DNA from: Gammaproteobacteria bacterium HGW-Gammaproteobacteria-15
Lineage (GTDB): Bacteria > Pseudomonadota > Gammaproteobacteria > Enterobacterales > Alteromonadaceae
Assembly: GCA_002840125.1 (NCBI GenBank)
Contig: PGZF01000004.1
Coordinates: forward strand, 1 to 64,000
DNA: 64,000 nt
Direction of reading: 5' to 3'
In this document: piece after piece, positions 25,645 to 33,451 of the stretch
Numbering within the stretch: position 1 is the stretch's first letter
Layout: each line of letters begins with the position of its first letter
Translations under genes and position numbers: made by a program
Notes under the pieces: model-generated
Seen by the model: only the letters and a program-made list of their open reading frames with translations
Databases searched by the model: none
Told to the model about the DNA's origin: nothing

Positions 25645-26703
25645 ATGAGATTAAAGCGGCGCGCTGAAGATGGTTTTAATATGTCATTTCTGGATGTGAT
25701 GGCATGCGGGCTGGGCGCGGTTATTCTGATTTTAATTCTGGTCGATTTTAACGCCTTTGTGCCAGAGCCCACTGACGAAACCAATAAGCTGCAGCAGGAG
25801 CTAAATGCTGCCCAGCAGCAGCGCGAGCAACTGCAGAAGTCGATTGATGAGCTGAATAACAAAATTGCACTGGAATCATCCAGCCAGCAGGATGTTAAGC
25901 TGTCGCAAAGCGATACCAGCAGCGATCAAAGCAAACTACTGCAGCAAATTTCTACTGAGCTAGCAGTAGTTGCCGATCTGGAAAAACAACTGGCCGCCAT
26001 CGCCCGGCTGCCGGTACCTGATGCCAATGTGCAGCTAAGTGGCAGCGGCCAGCAAAATTATATTACCGGCCTGAAGGTAGAGGGCCAGGAAATTGGTATT
26101 TTGCTGGATAAGTCAGCGTCGATGATGGGTGAAAACCTGCTTGAAGTGCTGCGCTATATGGCATTGCCAGACAACCAGAAGCTGGCACTACCCAAATGGC
26201 AACGCAGCCGCCGCGCCGCACAGTGGCTTTTGGCCCGTTTACCAAAGAATGCCAAAGTAACAGTAGTGGCTTTTTCCGAAGACGCCATTATGTTAGGTCA
26301 ACGCCCGGCCAGCTCTGCCCAGGTATCCGACTCAATGAACGCCATAGTGCGGGACATTGGCAAGGTGGTGCCCGGCGGCGGTACCAATTTGCAAATTGGC
26401 CTGCAAAAACTGCGCGAGTTGCACCCCAATGTCACTGATGTGTATCTGATCACCGATGGTTTACCAACACTGGGTGACGGCCTTGGCGTGCGTTGTCGCG
26501 GCTTGCTAACCAGTAAAAAGTCAATTTCGTCACAATGCCGGCAGGAACTGTTGGTCGAAACCGTTAAACGCGCTGGCCAGGGGCTGCGGATGAATGTGAT
26601 TTTGCTGCCGATTGAAGGTGATCCTTATGCGTCGGCTATGTACTGGAGCTGGTCTCAGGTAACACAGGGTACCTTTTTGGCGCCGGCAAAGGAGTGGCCA
26701 TAA
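25645..26703 (+). CDS. ExbD/MotB-like membrane protein with C-terminal von Willebrand A domain (1)
   Basis: 352 residues. A basic N-terminus precedes one membrane helix (residues ~12-35, FNMSFLDVMACGLGAVILIL), in which Asp17 takes the place of the proton-carrying Asp of MotB (FADF) and ExbD. A coiled coil follows (about 44-120), then a vWA domain: MIDAS motif DKSAS at 155-159, PGGGTNLQIGLQKLRELH and VYLITDGLPT, all with metal-ligand residues present. B-type stator subunits normally end in a peptidoglycan-binding or TonB-interacting domain; here a metal-dependent protein-binding domain replaces it. The stop overlaps the next start (TAATG). Confidence 0.78.
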   Translation: MRLKRRAEDGFNMSFLDVMACGLGAVILILILVDFNAFVPEPTDETNKLQQELNAAQQQREQLQKSIDELNNKIALESSSQQDVKLSQSDTSSDQSKLLQQISTELAVVADLEKQLAAIARLPVPDANVQLSGSGQQNYITGLKVEGQEIGILLDKSASMMGENLLEVLRYMALPDNQKLALPKWQRSRRAAQWLLARLPKNAKVTVVAFSEDAIMLGQRPASSAQVSDSMNAIVRDIGKVVPGGGTNLQIGLQKLRELHPNVTDVYLITDGLPTLGDGLGVRCRGLLTSKKSISSQCRQELLVETVKRAGQGLRMNVILLPIEGDPYASAMYWSWSQVTQGTFLAPAKEWP

Positions 26704-27668
26704 TGGCAGGGAGAGCACGTAGAATAAAACGGCCGCCGGTGGAAATTTTTACCCTGTCGTTTCTCGATATTATCTCCTGCGCCTTTGGTGCTGTGGTATT
26801 GCTGGTATTGCTGGCTAAAAACGGTGAAAGCGATACTGAACTTGGGCCTGACAATTTAAGCACTATGGTCGAACAGGTATTAGCGGCCCAGCTTAACGTT
26901 GAGCTGCTAAAAGGCGCGGTGTCAGACAAACAGCAGCAACTTGCTGCCGCGCAGGCCCGTTCAGCCTCGGTGACAGAACAGCTGAAATCGCTGGAATCTT
27001 CCATTCCCCGTGCGCAGCAGACGTTGCAACAATTGCAGGATCAGGCCAGCTCATTGCGTAATGAACTGCGCCAGGCCACAGCGATGCTTAATGTGCCTAA
27101 ATCCACCGATAAACCGTCAGACGAAGTGGGCGGTATTCCGACCGATGCCGATTATGTAGTCTTTGTTATCGATAACTCTGGTTCTATGGTAGCAGGCAAT
27201 AAATGGCAGCAGGTTATTAATGTCGTGAATGATATTTTAGTTAATCACCCGCAAATGAAAGGCTTTCAGGTGATAGCGGCCGACGGCACCTTTTTGTACC
27301 CCGGCCAGGAAGGGCAATGGCTGAGTGATTCAACCAGCATGCGCCAGCGCGCCATGGATCGGATGAAACGCTTTACCGGCGGTGGCAGTGCGCCGGAAGT
27401 GGGCATTTTACGCGCGCTGGACTTGTACAGCAAAACAACGGGCAAAGTTAGCCTGTATGTATTTGGTGATGATTACCGCTCATCCAGCCTGGATGCCATT
27501 GTCGGCACTATTACCAGCAAAAATGCCGACCCGGCCGGTAATCCGCGTTTTCGTATTCATGGTATCGGCTTTTACCGGCCCGTTGGTGGTGACGCCGCAC
27601 AATTTGCCGCTTTTATGCAGGCAGTAGCTAAACGCAACCGTGGCGCTTTTGTCGGCCTGGCATTTTAG
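26703..27668 (+). CDS. ExbD/MotB-like membrane protein with C-terminal von Willebrand A domain (2)
   Basis: 321 residues from ATG 26703 (AAGGAG at 26689-26694, 8 bases upstream), overlapping the previous stop. Same design as its neighbour: membrane helix ~16-38 (FTLSFLDIISCAFGAVVLLV) with Asp22 at the proton-binding position, a coiled coil at 50-130, then a vWA domain with MIDAS DNSGS at 157-161 and a FTGGGSAPEVGILRALDLY segment. The sequences are clearly different outside the helix, so this is an ancient paralogue and not a recent duplication. Two non-identical B subunits suggest a heterodimer within one channel. The flagellin gene follows after 98 bases. Confidence 0.78.
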   Translation: MAGRARRIKRPPVEIFTLSFLDIISCAFGAVVLLVLLAKNGESDTELGPDNLSTMVEQVLAAQLNVELLKGAVSDKQQQLAAAQARSASVTEQLKSLESSIPRAQQTLQQLQDQASSLRNELRQATAMLNVPKSTDKPSDEVGGIPTDADYVVFVIDNSGSMVAGNKWQQVINVVNDILVNHPQMKGFQVIAADGTFLYPGQEGQWLSDSTSMRQRAMDRMKRFTGGGSAPEVGILRALDLYSKTTGKVSLYVFGDDYRSSSLDAIVGTITSKNADPAGNPRFRIHGIGFYRPVGGDAAQFAAFMQAVAKRNRGAFVGLAF

Positions 27669-27766
27669 TTATACCGGCACAGCAAAAAATTCTTTTAAAA
27701 AAATTTTAGTTCCGCTGTACCGCCGTCGCTTTAACTCTCTGAGCATCAATCACAGGAGATTTCACG

Positions 27767-28606
27767 ATGGCTTTATCAATTCAATCCAATGCAGCGTCAA
27801 AATCGATCCAAAACCAACTGAGTCGTACTAACAACGATTTATCGGTAGCGTTACAGCGTTTAGGCTCTGGTTTTAAAATTAACTCTGCTAAAGATGACGC
27901 AGCAGGTTTACAAATTGCCAACCGCTTAAATGCGCAGGTACGTGGCCAGGAAGCGGCTATTTATAACGCTAACAATGCGAACTCTATGCTGCAAACCGCT
28001 GAAGGCGCGTTTGAAGAGATGACCAACATTGCTTACCGGATGAAAGAACTGGCAACGCAAGGCGCCAACGGCACGAATAACACTTCTGAATATACTGCAA
28101 TGGGTGCAGAGTTTGATGCACTGTCTGCCGAATTAACCAATATTATGGCCAATACGTCATACGGTTCAGGTACTAAGTTACTTGATGCTACCGACGGTAA
28201 ATTTGCGGCTGCAGTAACACTACAAATCGGTTCTTCAGCTGATGAAACTTTAGATGTGGATATTGCAACTGAGCTGGGTGATGTTGATGGCGCTATTACC
28301 GGTCTGACCGGTCTGGCTGATCAGACAAACTCAGTTGCTACCATGGGTGAGATTGATACCCTGATCGATTCTATCGGTGCTGCCCGCGCTAACCTGGGTG
28401 CGACTATGAACCGTCTGGATCATACTATTAATAACCTGACTAACATGGTTGAAAACACTCAGGCTTCTGCTTCTCAGCTGATGGATGCAGACTTCGCCAA
28501 AGAAACCTCAAATATGACTAAACAGCAGTTACTGATGAACTCAGGTATTTCTGTACTGAGCGCGTCTAACAGCACAACACAAATGATTGGTTCACTGCTG
28601 CGCTAA
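27767..28606 (+). CDS. lafA: Flagellin (lateral type)
   Basis: 279 residues. N-terminal MALSIQSNAASKSIQNQLSR with SLxRLGSGFKINSAKDDAAG-type sequence, and C-terminal LGATMNRLDHTINNLTNMVE with QLLMNSGISVLSASNSTTQM, are the conserved D0/D1 helices. The central variable region is small, giving a short flagellin similar to lateral flagellins. AGGAG precedes the ATG. Likely substrate of the Maf protein and client of FliS. I could not find a convincing sigma-28 promoter in the 98-base gap upstream. A strong terminator follows. Confidence 0.93.
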   Translation: MALSIQSNAASKSIQNQLSRTNNDLSVALQRLGSGFKINSAKDDAAGLQIANRLNAQVRGQEAAIYNANNANSMLQTAEGAFEEMTNIAYRMKELATQGANGTNNTSEYTAMGAEFDALSAELTNIMANTSYGSGTKLLDATDGKFAAAVTLQIGSSADETLDVDIATELGDVDGAITGLTGLADQTNSVATMGEIDTLIDSIGAARANLGATMNRLDHTINNLTNMVENTQASASQLMDADFAKETSNMTKQQLLMNSGISVLSASNSTTQMIGSLLR

Positions 28607-28635
28607 TACGCTGCCAGTGTAACAATAGCGGTATA

Positions 28636-28668
28636 ACCCTGCCGGCTTTAGCTGGCAGGGTATTTTTC
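28636..28668 (+). terminator. Rho-independent terminator after flagellin
   Basis: An 11-base stem (28636-28646 with 28651-28661, including one G-U pair) with loop TTTA, followed by ATTTTTC. It lies 30 bases past the flagellin stop and about 32 before fliD, which would give abundant flagellin transcript and limited read-through into fliD-fliS. Confidence 0.85.
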
Positions 28669-28699
28669 AAGCATTAGTTGGTGGCAAAAGGTATACACT

Positions 28700-29995
28700 A
28701 TGGCGTCTTATTTAAGTATTGATCCCCAGACTCTGGCCCGCCAGTACACGCAAATTGACCGCGCCGGTAAAGATAATTTACTGTCGGCTAAGTCAAAACA
28801 GTTTACCGCCCAGCTTAATGCCATTAAAAAATTACAAACCTCTATGGGTAGCTTTTTAACCCAGCTAAAAGATTTTCGCAAAGCTGACAGCAGCCTGCTG
28901 GCTAATACCGCCAGTAGCAGCAGCGAGTCGACTTTAGCCGTTAAAGCCAGCGGTAAAGCCGTGGCAGGCAGTTACGATATTTTTGTGCAGCAACTGGCAC
29001 AAAACCACCAACTGGCAATGTCATTTGACCCTACAGTCGCGTTGGCGACAGACGGCGAGCTTAATATTGATTTGGGTGGTAGTAGTTTTTCTGTCGACAT
29101 GGCCGGGTTACCTGCCAATGCCAAACTGGCTGATCTGGCCAAGGCCATTAACAGCCATGCCGATAACCCCGGCGTCAGCGCTACGTTAATGCGCAGCGGC
29201 AATGAAACCTTTTTAGTGATCTCAAGCGATGAAAGCGGTGCAGCCAATGAGCTGACGCTGAGCTTTACCGCCGGTGCAGATGCCGCAGGAGCTGATATTA
29301 CTGCGGCCCTGGCGGCTAAGCAGGAATTAAAAAAAGCTCAGGACGCCATAGTGCGTTTAGGTAGCGACAGTGCCATTAGCGTTACCAGCGCCAGCAACAC
29401 CTTAACCGATGTGATTGAAGGTGTAACGATTGATTTAGTTAAAGCTCAGGCTGCCGGTGACAGCCCGGTAAATATTAAAATCGGCCAGGATCAGCAGGCG
29501 ATTAAAGATAACCTGCAAAAGTTTATTGATGGTTACAATGGCATTGTTAGCAGTATTACCGGCGATGCCAACCTGAAAAATGACAGTATGGCGCGCAGTA
29601 TACAAAGCCAGTTCCGCGCGGCTTTTCAGGGCGAAATTGATGGTAAAACGCTGTACAGCGTGGGCCTGGAATTTGACCGTAACGGTAAGCTGAGTATCAA
29701 CAGTGACCGCTTTGAAAAAGCGCTGGCAGATGACCCGGCAGCACTGGAAGCCATGCTAACCTCTGATACCGGTGTATTGGCAAAGCTGGAAAAAACGGTA
29801 ACACCCTACAGCAAAAGTTATGGTGGTTTACTGGGTGATAAGCAAAAAACGCTGCAGGCCAGCCTGGATTTAGTTACCGAGAAACAAAAGCGGCATGATT
29901 ATTCCATGGAGTTAACCTTTAAGCGCTATCTGAGTCAGTTTACCCAGATGCAAATTACCATAGCGCAGCTTGAAAGCTCTATGGGGCAGTTCTAA
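28700..29995 (+). CDS. fliD: Filament cap protein FliD (LafB)
   Basis: 431 residues. The FliD N-terminal region (AKSKQFTAQLNAIKKLQTSM), the cap domain (SYDIFVQQLAQNHQLAMSF, SGNETFLVISSDESGAANEL) and C-terminal FDRNGKLSINSDRFEKALAD DPAALEAML are diagnostic. The last helix has the flagellin-like end. FliD forms the pentameric cap that folds exported flagellin. Located as lafB in lateral clusters; fliS follows after 17 bases. Confidence 0.93.
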   Translation: MASYLSIDPQTLARQYTQIDRAGKDNLLSAKSKQFTAQLNAIKKLQTSMGSFLTQLKDFRKADSSLLANTASSSSESTLAVKASGKAVAGSYDIFVQQLAQNHQLAMSFDPTVALATDGELNIDLGGSSFSVDMAGLPANAKLADLAKAINSHADNPGVSATLMRSGNETFLVISSDESGAANELTLSFTAGADAAGADITAALAAKQELKKAQDAIVRLGSDSAISVTSASNTLTDVIEGVTIDLVKAQAAGDSPVNIKIGQDQQAIKDNLQKFIDGYNGIVSSITGDANLKNDSMARSIQSQFRAAFQGEIDGKTLYSVGLEFDRNGKLSINSDRFEKALADDPAALEAMLTSDTGVLAKLEKTVTPYSKSYGGLLGDKQKTLQASLDLVTEKQKRHDYSMELTFKRYLSQFTQMQITIAQLESSMGQF

Positions 29996-30012
29996 ATAGT
30001 GAGAGACAGCTT

Positions 30013-30405
30013 ATGTTAGATTTTGGCAATGGTTATCAGGCTTATAAAAGTACGGCAGTAGAGGGCAAAGCTGCCGGGGCTGATATTCACAAGCTGGTGC
30101 TGATGTTATTTGATGGTTTTCTTGATGAACTATCGCGCACCGAGGGCCATATTCAGGCGAAACGTTTTGATAAAAAAGCCGCCGGTATTGAACGCATGCT
30201 AAAAATTCTTGGTGGGCTGGATGCGTCGCTGGACCAGCAAAACGGCGGTGAAGTGGCGGCTAATATGCAAAAGCTATATCAGCACTGCGGCCAGGCACTG
30301 CTCAATGCCAGCCTGAAAAACGATTTAACCTCACTGGATACCGTGCGGGTGATCATGACCAACCTGCAAGAAGGCTGGCAAGGGCTGGCACAAACTGCGG
30401 CCTGA
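30013..30405 (+). CDS. fliS: Flagellin export chaperone FliS (LafC)
   Basis: 130 residues, normal for FliS. MLDFGNGYQAYKSTAVEGKA AGADIHKLVLMLFDGFLDEL is the typical start, followed by a four-helix bundle. It binds the flagellin C-terminus and prevents premature polymerisation. It ends a fliD-fliS transcript closed by a terminator at 30481-30510. Confidence 0.92.
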   Translation: MLDFGNGYQAYKSTAVEGKAAGADIHKLVLMLFDGFLDELSRTEGHIQAKRFDKKAAGIERMLKILGGLDASLDQQNGGEVAANMQKLYQHCGQALLNASLKNDLTSLDTVRVIMTNLQEGWQGLAQTAA

Positions 30406-30480
30406 CAGATACCCGTCATCCTTGAAGCTGCAGTATATACCCCTATACTCCGGTATGGCTTAACCACCTGGATAACCTGA

Positions 30481-30510
30481 AAAACCGCGGCTTTGGCAGC
30501 GGTTTTTTTT
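30481..30510 (+). terminator. Rho-independent terminator after fliS
   Basis: AAAACCGC pairs with GCGGTTTT around a ten-base loop, continuing into a run of eight T. It separates the fliDS transcript from the sigma-54 promoter of the next operon. Confidence 0.8.
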
Positions 30511-30552
30511 GGCCCGATTTAACCGGAACCTGGCGGCAAGCGGTAGTGGCTT

Positions 30553-30587
30553 GCTTCCGATCAGCGGAAGTATTACTTCCGCTTTTT
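30553..30587. repeat. Palindromic repeat, copy 2, acting as a possible second terminator
   Basis: The second copy of the element described at 7713-7744. The 3' half forms a nine-base stem (30563-30571 with 30575-30583, loop ATT) followed by five T, so in this location it can serve as a rho-independent terminator just upstream of the fliT-operon promoter. Confidence 0.6.
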
Positions 30588-30632
30588 ATCAGGACACTCT
30601 TAAAAAGACTTATAAATCATTGATTTGAATTG

Positions 30633-30648
30633 TGGCCTGACAGTTGCT
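30633..30648 (+). promoter_or_regulatory. Sigma-54 promoter of the fliT-fliK-...-flhA operon
   Basis: TGGCCTGACAGTTGCT has the -24 GG and -12 GC exactly 12 bases apart and matches TGGCAC-N5-TTGC at most positions. The predicted start is about 30659, 28 bases before the fliT start codon. It lies directly after two terminators, as expected for a new operon. Confidence 0.78.
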
Positions 30649-30686
30649 AAATCATTCTGCTTAGCGAAGTTGAACAGGGGCTGAAT

Positions 30687-31013
30687 GTGCCGTTAAACCA
30701 TTTACAGGCAGTTGATGTGGCAAAACAGCTATTAAAGCTGCAGCAGAATTTACTGCTGGCAGCAAAGGCGCAGAACTGGCCGTTATTGCGCGGCCTGGAT
30801 CGGCAGTTAATGACGTTGATCCAGCAGTTAGACCTTGCCGGTGCCCGCGAGCAATTTTCAACCCAGCTTAGCGCACTGCAGCAGAGTTATCAGCAGGTGT
30901 TAACGCTGGCTAAAGATGAACTGCACCGCACTGAGACGCAGATGAAACAATTTAATCAAAACCGGCCGGGTGTGCTGGCATATAAACAAACCATCGAAGG
31001 TGAAGGGCTATGA
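30687..31013 (+). CDS. FliT-like small helical protein (LafD position)
   Basis: 108 residues, start GTG with AGGGG six bases upstream. All-helical with LLKLQQNLLLAAKAQNWPLL RGLDRQL, a pattern of FliT-type chaperones that bind FliD; its position after fliS and before fliK equals lafD. Sequence similarity to FliT is weak by eye, so the assignment rests on size, fold and order. First gene of the sigma-54 operon; stop overlaps fliK (ATGA). Confidence 0.65.
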   Translation: MPLNHLQAVDVAKQLLKLQQNLLLAAKAQNWPLLRGLDRQLMTLIQQLDLAGAREQFSTQLSALQQSYQQVLTLAKDELHRTETQMKQFNQNRPGVLAYKQTIEGEGL

Positions 31014-32263
31014 GCCAGTTACAGGTAGGCCAGCCAAGCGCTAACACCCGCGGCACAGCTGCCGGGGTATTGCCAAATCACAGCCTTGGCAGGAGCGCGG
31101 AGCAGGATGCTGAGAGCTCAGCGTTTATATTAAATCAGCCCGCTACAGCATCATCTTCAAACAGTTATACCGGGCTGCTGGCACAGTTGCCTGGCGCCGG
31201 CGGCACCGGCAATACAAATGGCACATTAACAGACACTGCACTGACAGCTATGCTGCCAGTGCCGGTTGAAACGCAAACCGATAACAGCGCGCTGGCGGAA
31301 ATAGTAACAACAGCGATAGCTGAAAGCGCTGTTTTACCGGGTGCCATCAGTGCACAAACGGATACCTTAGGTGTCAGCGTGGTTGATAGTAGCGTTAGCG
31401 TGGTTGATAGTAGCGCAGAGACAGACGCTGACATCATACCTGACACGCCAGTGCTGGCTGAAAATCCTGCAGATATACTGCTGAACCCGTCGTTATTAGC
31501 CGCACTTAACTTTTTGCCGTTGCCAGTACTAAACCAATCGCGCACAGAATCGATGCAGCAAAGTGCTGTGGGGTTGCCAGGCTTTACTGACACAGACTAT
31601 AAGGCTGCCGTGCTAAACAGCAGCAGTGCCTATAGCAATATAAAAAGTGTGCCACTGCCAGGCGCAGATACGGCCTTACCTATTACGCCAATGTCTTTGC
31701 AACACTTTATCCGCCAGGCAACTGAGCTAGTACGCCCGCTTAACCATGATGCTGCTGCAGTTAGCGGCATAGCTGGCGCGCAGCCTTCAGGTACTCATGC
31801 GGCATCTGCGGAACCGGCGTTTCAGTGGAAGGCTGACCAGCTGGGTTTACAAAGCAGCCAGTGGGGCCAGAAGCTGGTGTATTTATTGTCCGACAAAATC
31901 AATTTACAGCTGGGCCAGCAAATACAGCGTGCACAGATCCGCTTGGACCCGCCACAACTGGGGTTAATTGAGCTGAGTGTCAGTGTTGATGGTGACCGCA
32001 CTACAGTGCAGTTGTATGCCAGCAATAACCAGATGCGTGAAGCCATGCAGCAAAATTTGGATCAATTGCGTCAGCAGCTGGCTCAGCGGCTGGGCAGTGA
32101 ACAATTGCTTGATATCGATGTACGCCAACAATCACAACAGCAGTCCGGCCAGCAAGATGCTGCGCCTGAGCAAATTGCTGCCCATTTTGCTGACGACGTT
32201 ACAGAGTTAAGCAGCTCAGCGTCAGCGCAGCTAACCACTGGCTGGCTTAACCGGCTGGTATAG
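31010..32263 (+). CDS. fliK: Hook-length control protein FliK (LafE)
   Basis: 417 residues. About 290 N-terminal residues are Ser/Ala/Pro-rich and poorly conserved, as in all FliK rulers, and contain a duplicated VSVVDSS motif (31374-31415). The conserved C-terminal domain (WGQKLVYLLSDKINLQLGQQ, RIRLDPPQLGLIELSVSVDG-like, MREAMQQNLDQLRQQLAQRL) is the switch that contacts FlhB (38763-39914). Substrate-specificity change from hook to filament depends on it. Confidence 0.9.
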   Translation: MSQLQVGQPSANTRGTAAGVLPNHSLGRSAEQDAESSAFILNQPATASSSNSYTGLLAQLPGAGGTGNTNGTLTDTALTAMLPVPVETQTDNSALAEIVTTAIAESAVLPGAISAQTDTLGVSVVDSSVSVVDSSAETDADIIPDTPVLAENPADILLNPSLLAALNFLPLPVLNQSRTESMQQSAVGLPGFTDTDYKAAVLNSSSAYSNIKSVPLPGADTALPITPMSLQHFIRQATELVRPLNHDAAAVSGIAGAQPSGTHAASAEPAFQWKADQLGLQSSQWGQKLVYLLSDKINLQLGQQIQRAQIRLDPPQLGLIELSVSVDGDRTTVQLYASNNQMREAMQQNLDQLRQQLAQRLGSEQLLDIDVRQQSQQQSGQQDAAPEQIAAHFADDVTELSSSASAQLTTGWLNRLV

Positions 32264-32277
32264 GAGAATAGTAAGAC

Positions 32278-32703
32278 ATGAAAGCTTTAGTGTTAGTGAT
32301 TGCAGCGGTGTTACTGCTGGCTGTTGGTGGTGGTGCAGCTTACTTTTGGTTTGGCCAACAGCAAAGCCAGACTGCAGAGCAGAACAGGCTACTGTTTTAC
32401 CCGCTGGACCGCTTTGTTATCAGCGTCGACAATGCACAGCATTCGCGTTATCTGGTGCTTGAACTGACATTGCTGAGCCATGACAGCCAGGTAATGACAC
32501 AGCTGCCTGATGCATCGCCGTTACTACGTAATACGCTGGTGGCGCATTTTAGCAATATCAGCCATGCCGACGTTAAAGACGCCTTTAAAGATATTCCACA
32601 GGTACAAGCTACGCTGTTGGATAAATTTAACCAGACCCTGCGCCAGAACAAGTTCAGTTATCAGATTGAACAGGTACTGGTTACTAACGTGTTTATTCAG
32701 TAA
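32278..32703 (+). CDS. fliL: Stator-associated protein FliL (LafF)
   Basis: 141 residues. One membrane helix at the N-terminus (LVLVIAAVLLLAVGGGAAYF WF) is followed by the periplasmic stomatin-like FliL domain (RYLVLELTLLSHDSQVMTQL, LRNTLVAHFSNISHADVKD, NKFSYQIEQVLVTNVFIQ). FliL rings support the stator and increase torque. It precedes fliA and the motAB genes as in laf clusters. Confidence 0.9.
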   Translation: MKALVLVIAAVLLLAVGGGAAYFWFGQQQSQTAEQNRLLFYPLDRFVISVDNAQHSRYLVLELTLLSHDSQVMTQLPDASPLLRNTLVAHFSNISHADVKDAFKDIPQVQATLLDKFNQTLRQNKFSYQIEQVLVTNVFIQ

Positions 32704-32712
32704 GGCCATTTT

Positions 32713-33432
32713 ATGCTGGCAACAACCCAATGGTCTGATCCGGAACAACCGAGCAGTTTTAAGTTCAGCCCGGCGCAGGAAAGTGCCTTACTGAACCGTT
32801 ACGGCTATCTGGTAAAACGGGCGGCGGCGCATTTACGCAGCCTGGTTGGCAGTATGGTAGATAAAGACGACTTACAGCAAATTGGTCTGATGGGCCTGCT
32901 AAGCGCACTGCGCCGCTATGGCCGTGATGTTGACGAACAATTTGAGTCTTACGCCTTTAAACGTGTCCGCGGCGCAATGCTGGATGAGTTTCGCCGCACC
33001 GACTGGCGGCCGCGTCAGTTGCGTCAGCAGTCGCATCAGTTACGGGACAAAAGCCGTGAACTTACCCGGCAACTGGGGCGGGTACCCACTGATGACGAGC
33101 TGTGTCAGGCGCTGGACATTGATCAAAAAACCTTGCTTGAACTGCAATATGTTGGCCAGGCCGAAGCGATGGAAAGCCTGGATTTATTGTTGGAGCAACA
33201 GGCTGAGGCTCAGCTTGGCAGCAGCAGTTTAAGCCAGTTCGAGCTTAAGCTGTCACTGACAAAGGCCATGGCGTCGTTGCCTGAACGCAATAAATTATTG
33301 CTACAGCTGTATTACACCCATGAGTTGAATATGAAAGAGATTGCACTGGTACTGGAGTTAACCGAGTCCAGGGTTTGCCAGTTACATAAACAATCGGTGG
33401 AAATGCTCAGCAAAAAGCTGGCGCAATGGTAA
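32713..33432 (+). CDS. fliA: Flagellar sigma factor FliA (LafS, sigma-28)
   Basis: 239 residues with region 2 (RYGYLVKRAAAHLRSLV, DDLQQIGLMGLLSALRRYG, SYAFKRVRGAMLDEFRRTDW), region 3 (QLGRVPTDDELCQALDID) and region 4 (PERNKLLLQLYYTHELNMKE IALVLELTESRVCQL). It directs the late flagellar promoters; one site is visible before flgM. Controlled by FlgM (6643-6933). The gene sits inside a sigma-54 operon, so it is made only after the LafK-like activator acts. Confidence 0.95.
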   Translation: MLATTQWSDPEQPSSFKFSPAQESALLNRYGYLVKRAAAHLRSLVGSMVDKDDLQQIGLMGLLSALRRYGRDVDEQFESYAFKRVRGAMLDEFRRTDWRPRQLRQQSHQLRDKSRELTRQLGRVPTDDELCQALDIDQKTLLELQYVGQAEAMESLDLLLEQQAEAQLGSSSLSQFELKLSLTKAMASLPERNKLLLQLYYTHELNMKEIALVLELTESRVCQLHKQSVEMLSKKLAQW

Positions 33433-33451
33433 AGGTACAGGAAGCAGAACA

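Noticed and set aside
24864-27668. Zorya-type ZorAB defence motor
   Set aside because: ZorB-like proteins carry a peptidoglycan-binding OmpA domain and come with cytoplasmic effectors; here there are vWA domains and envelope proteins, and no nuclease or helicase.
30687-31013. Firm assignment as fliT
   Set aside because: Sequence resemblance alone is weak; I kept it as FliT-like based on order and size, without a gene symbol.
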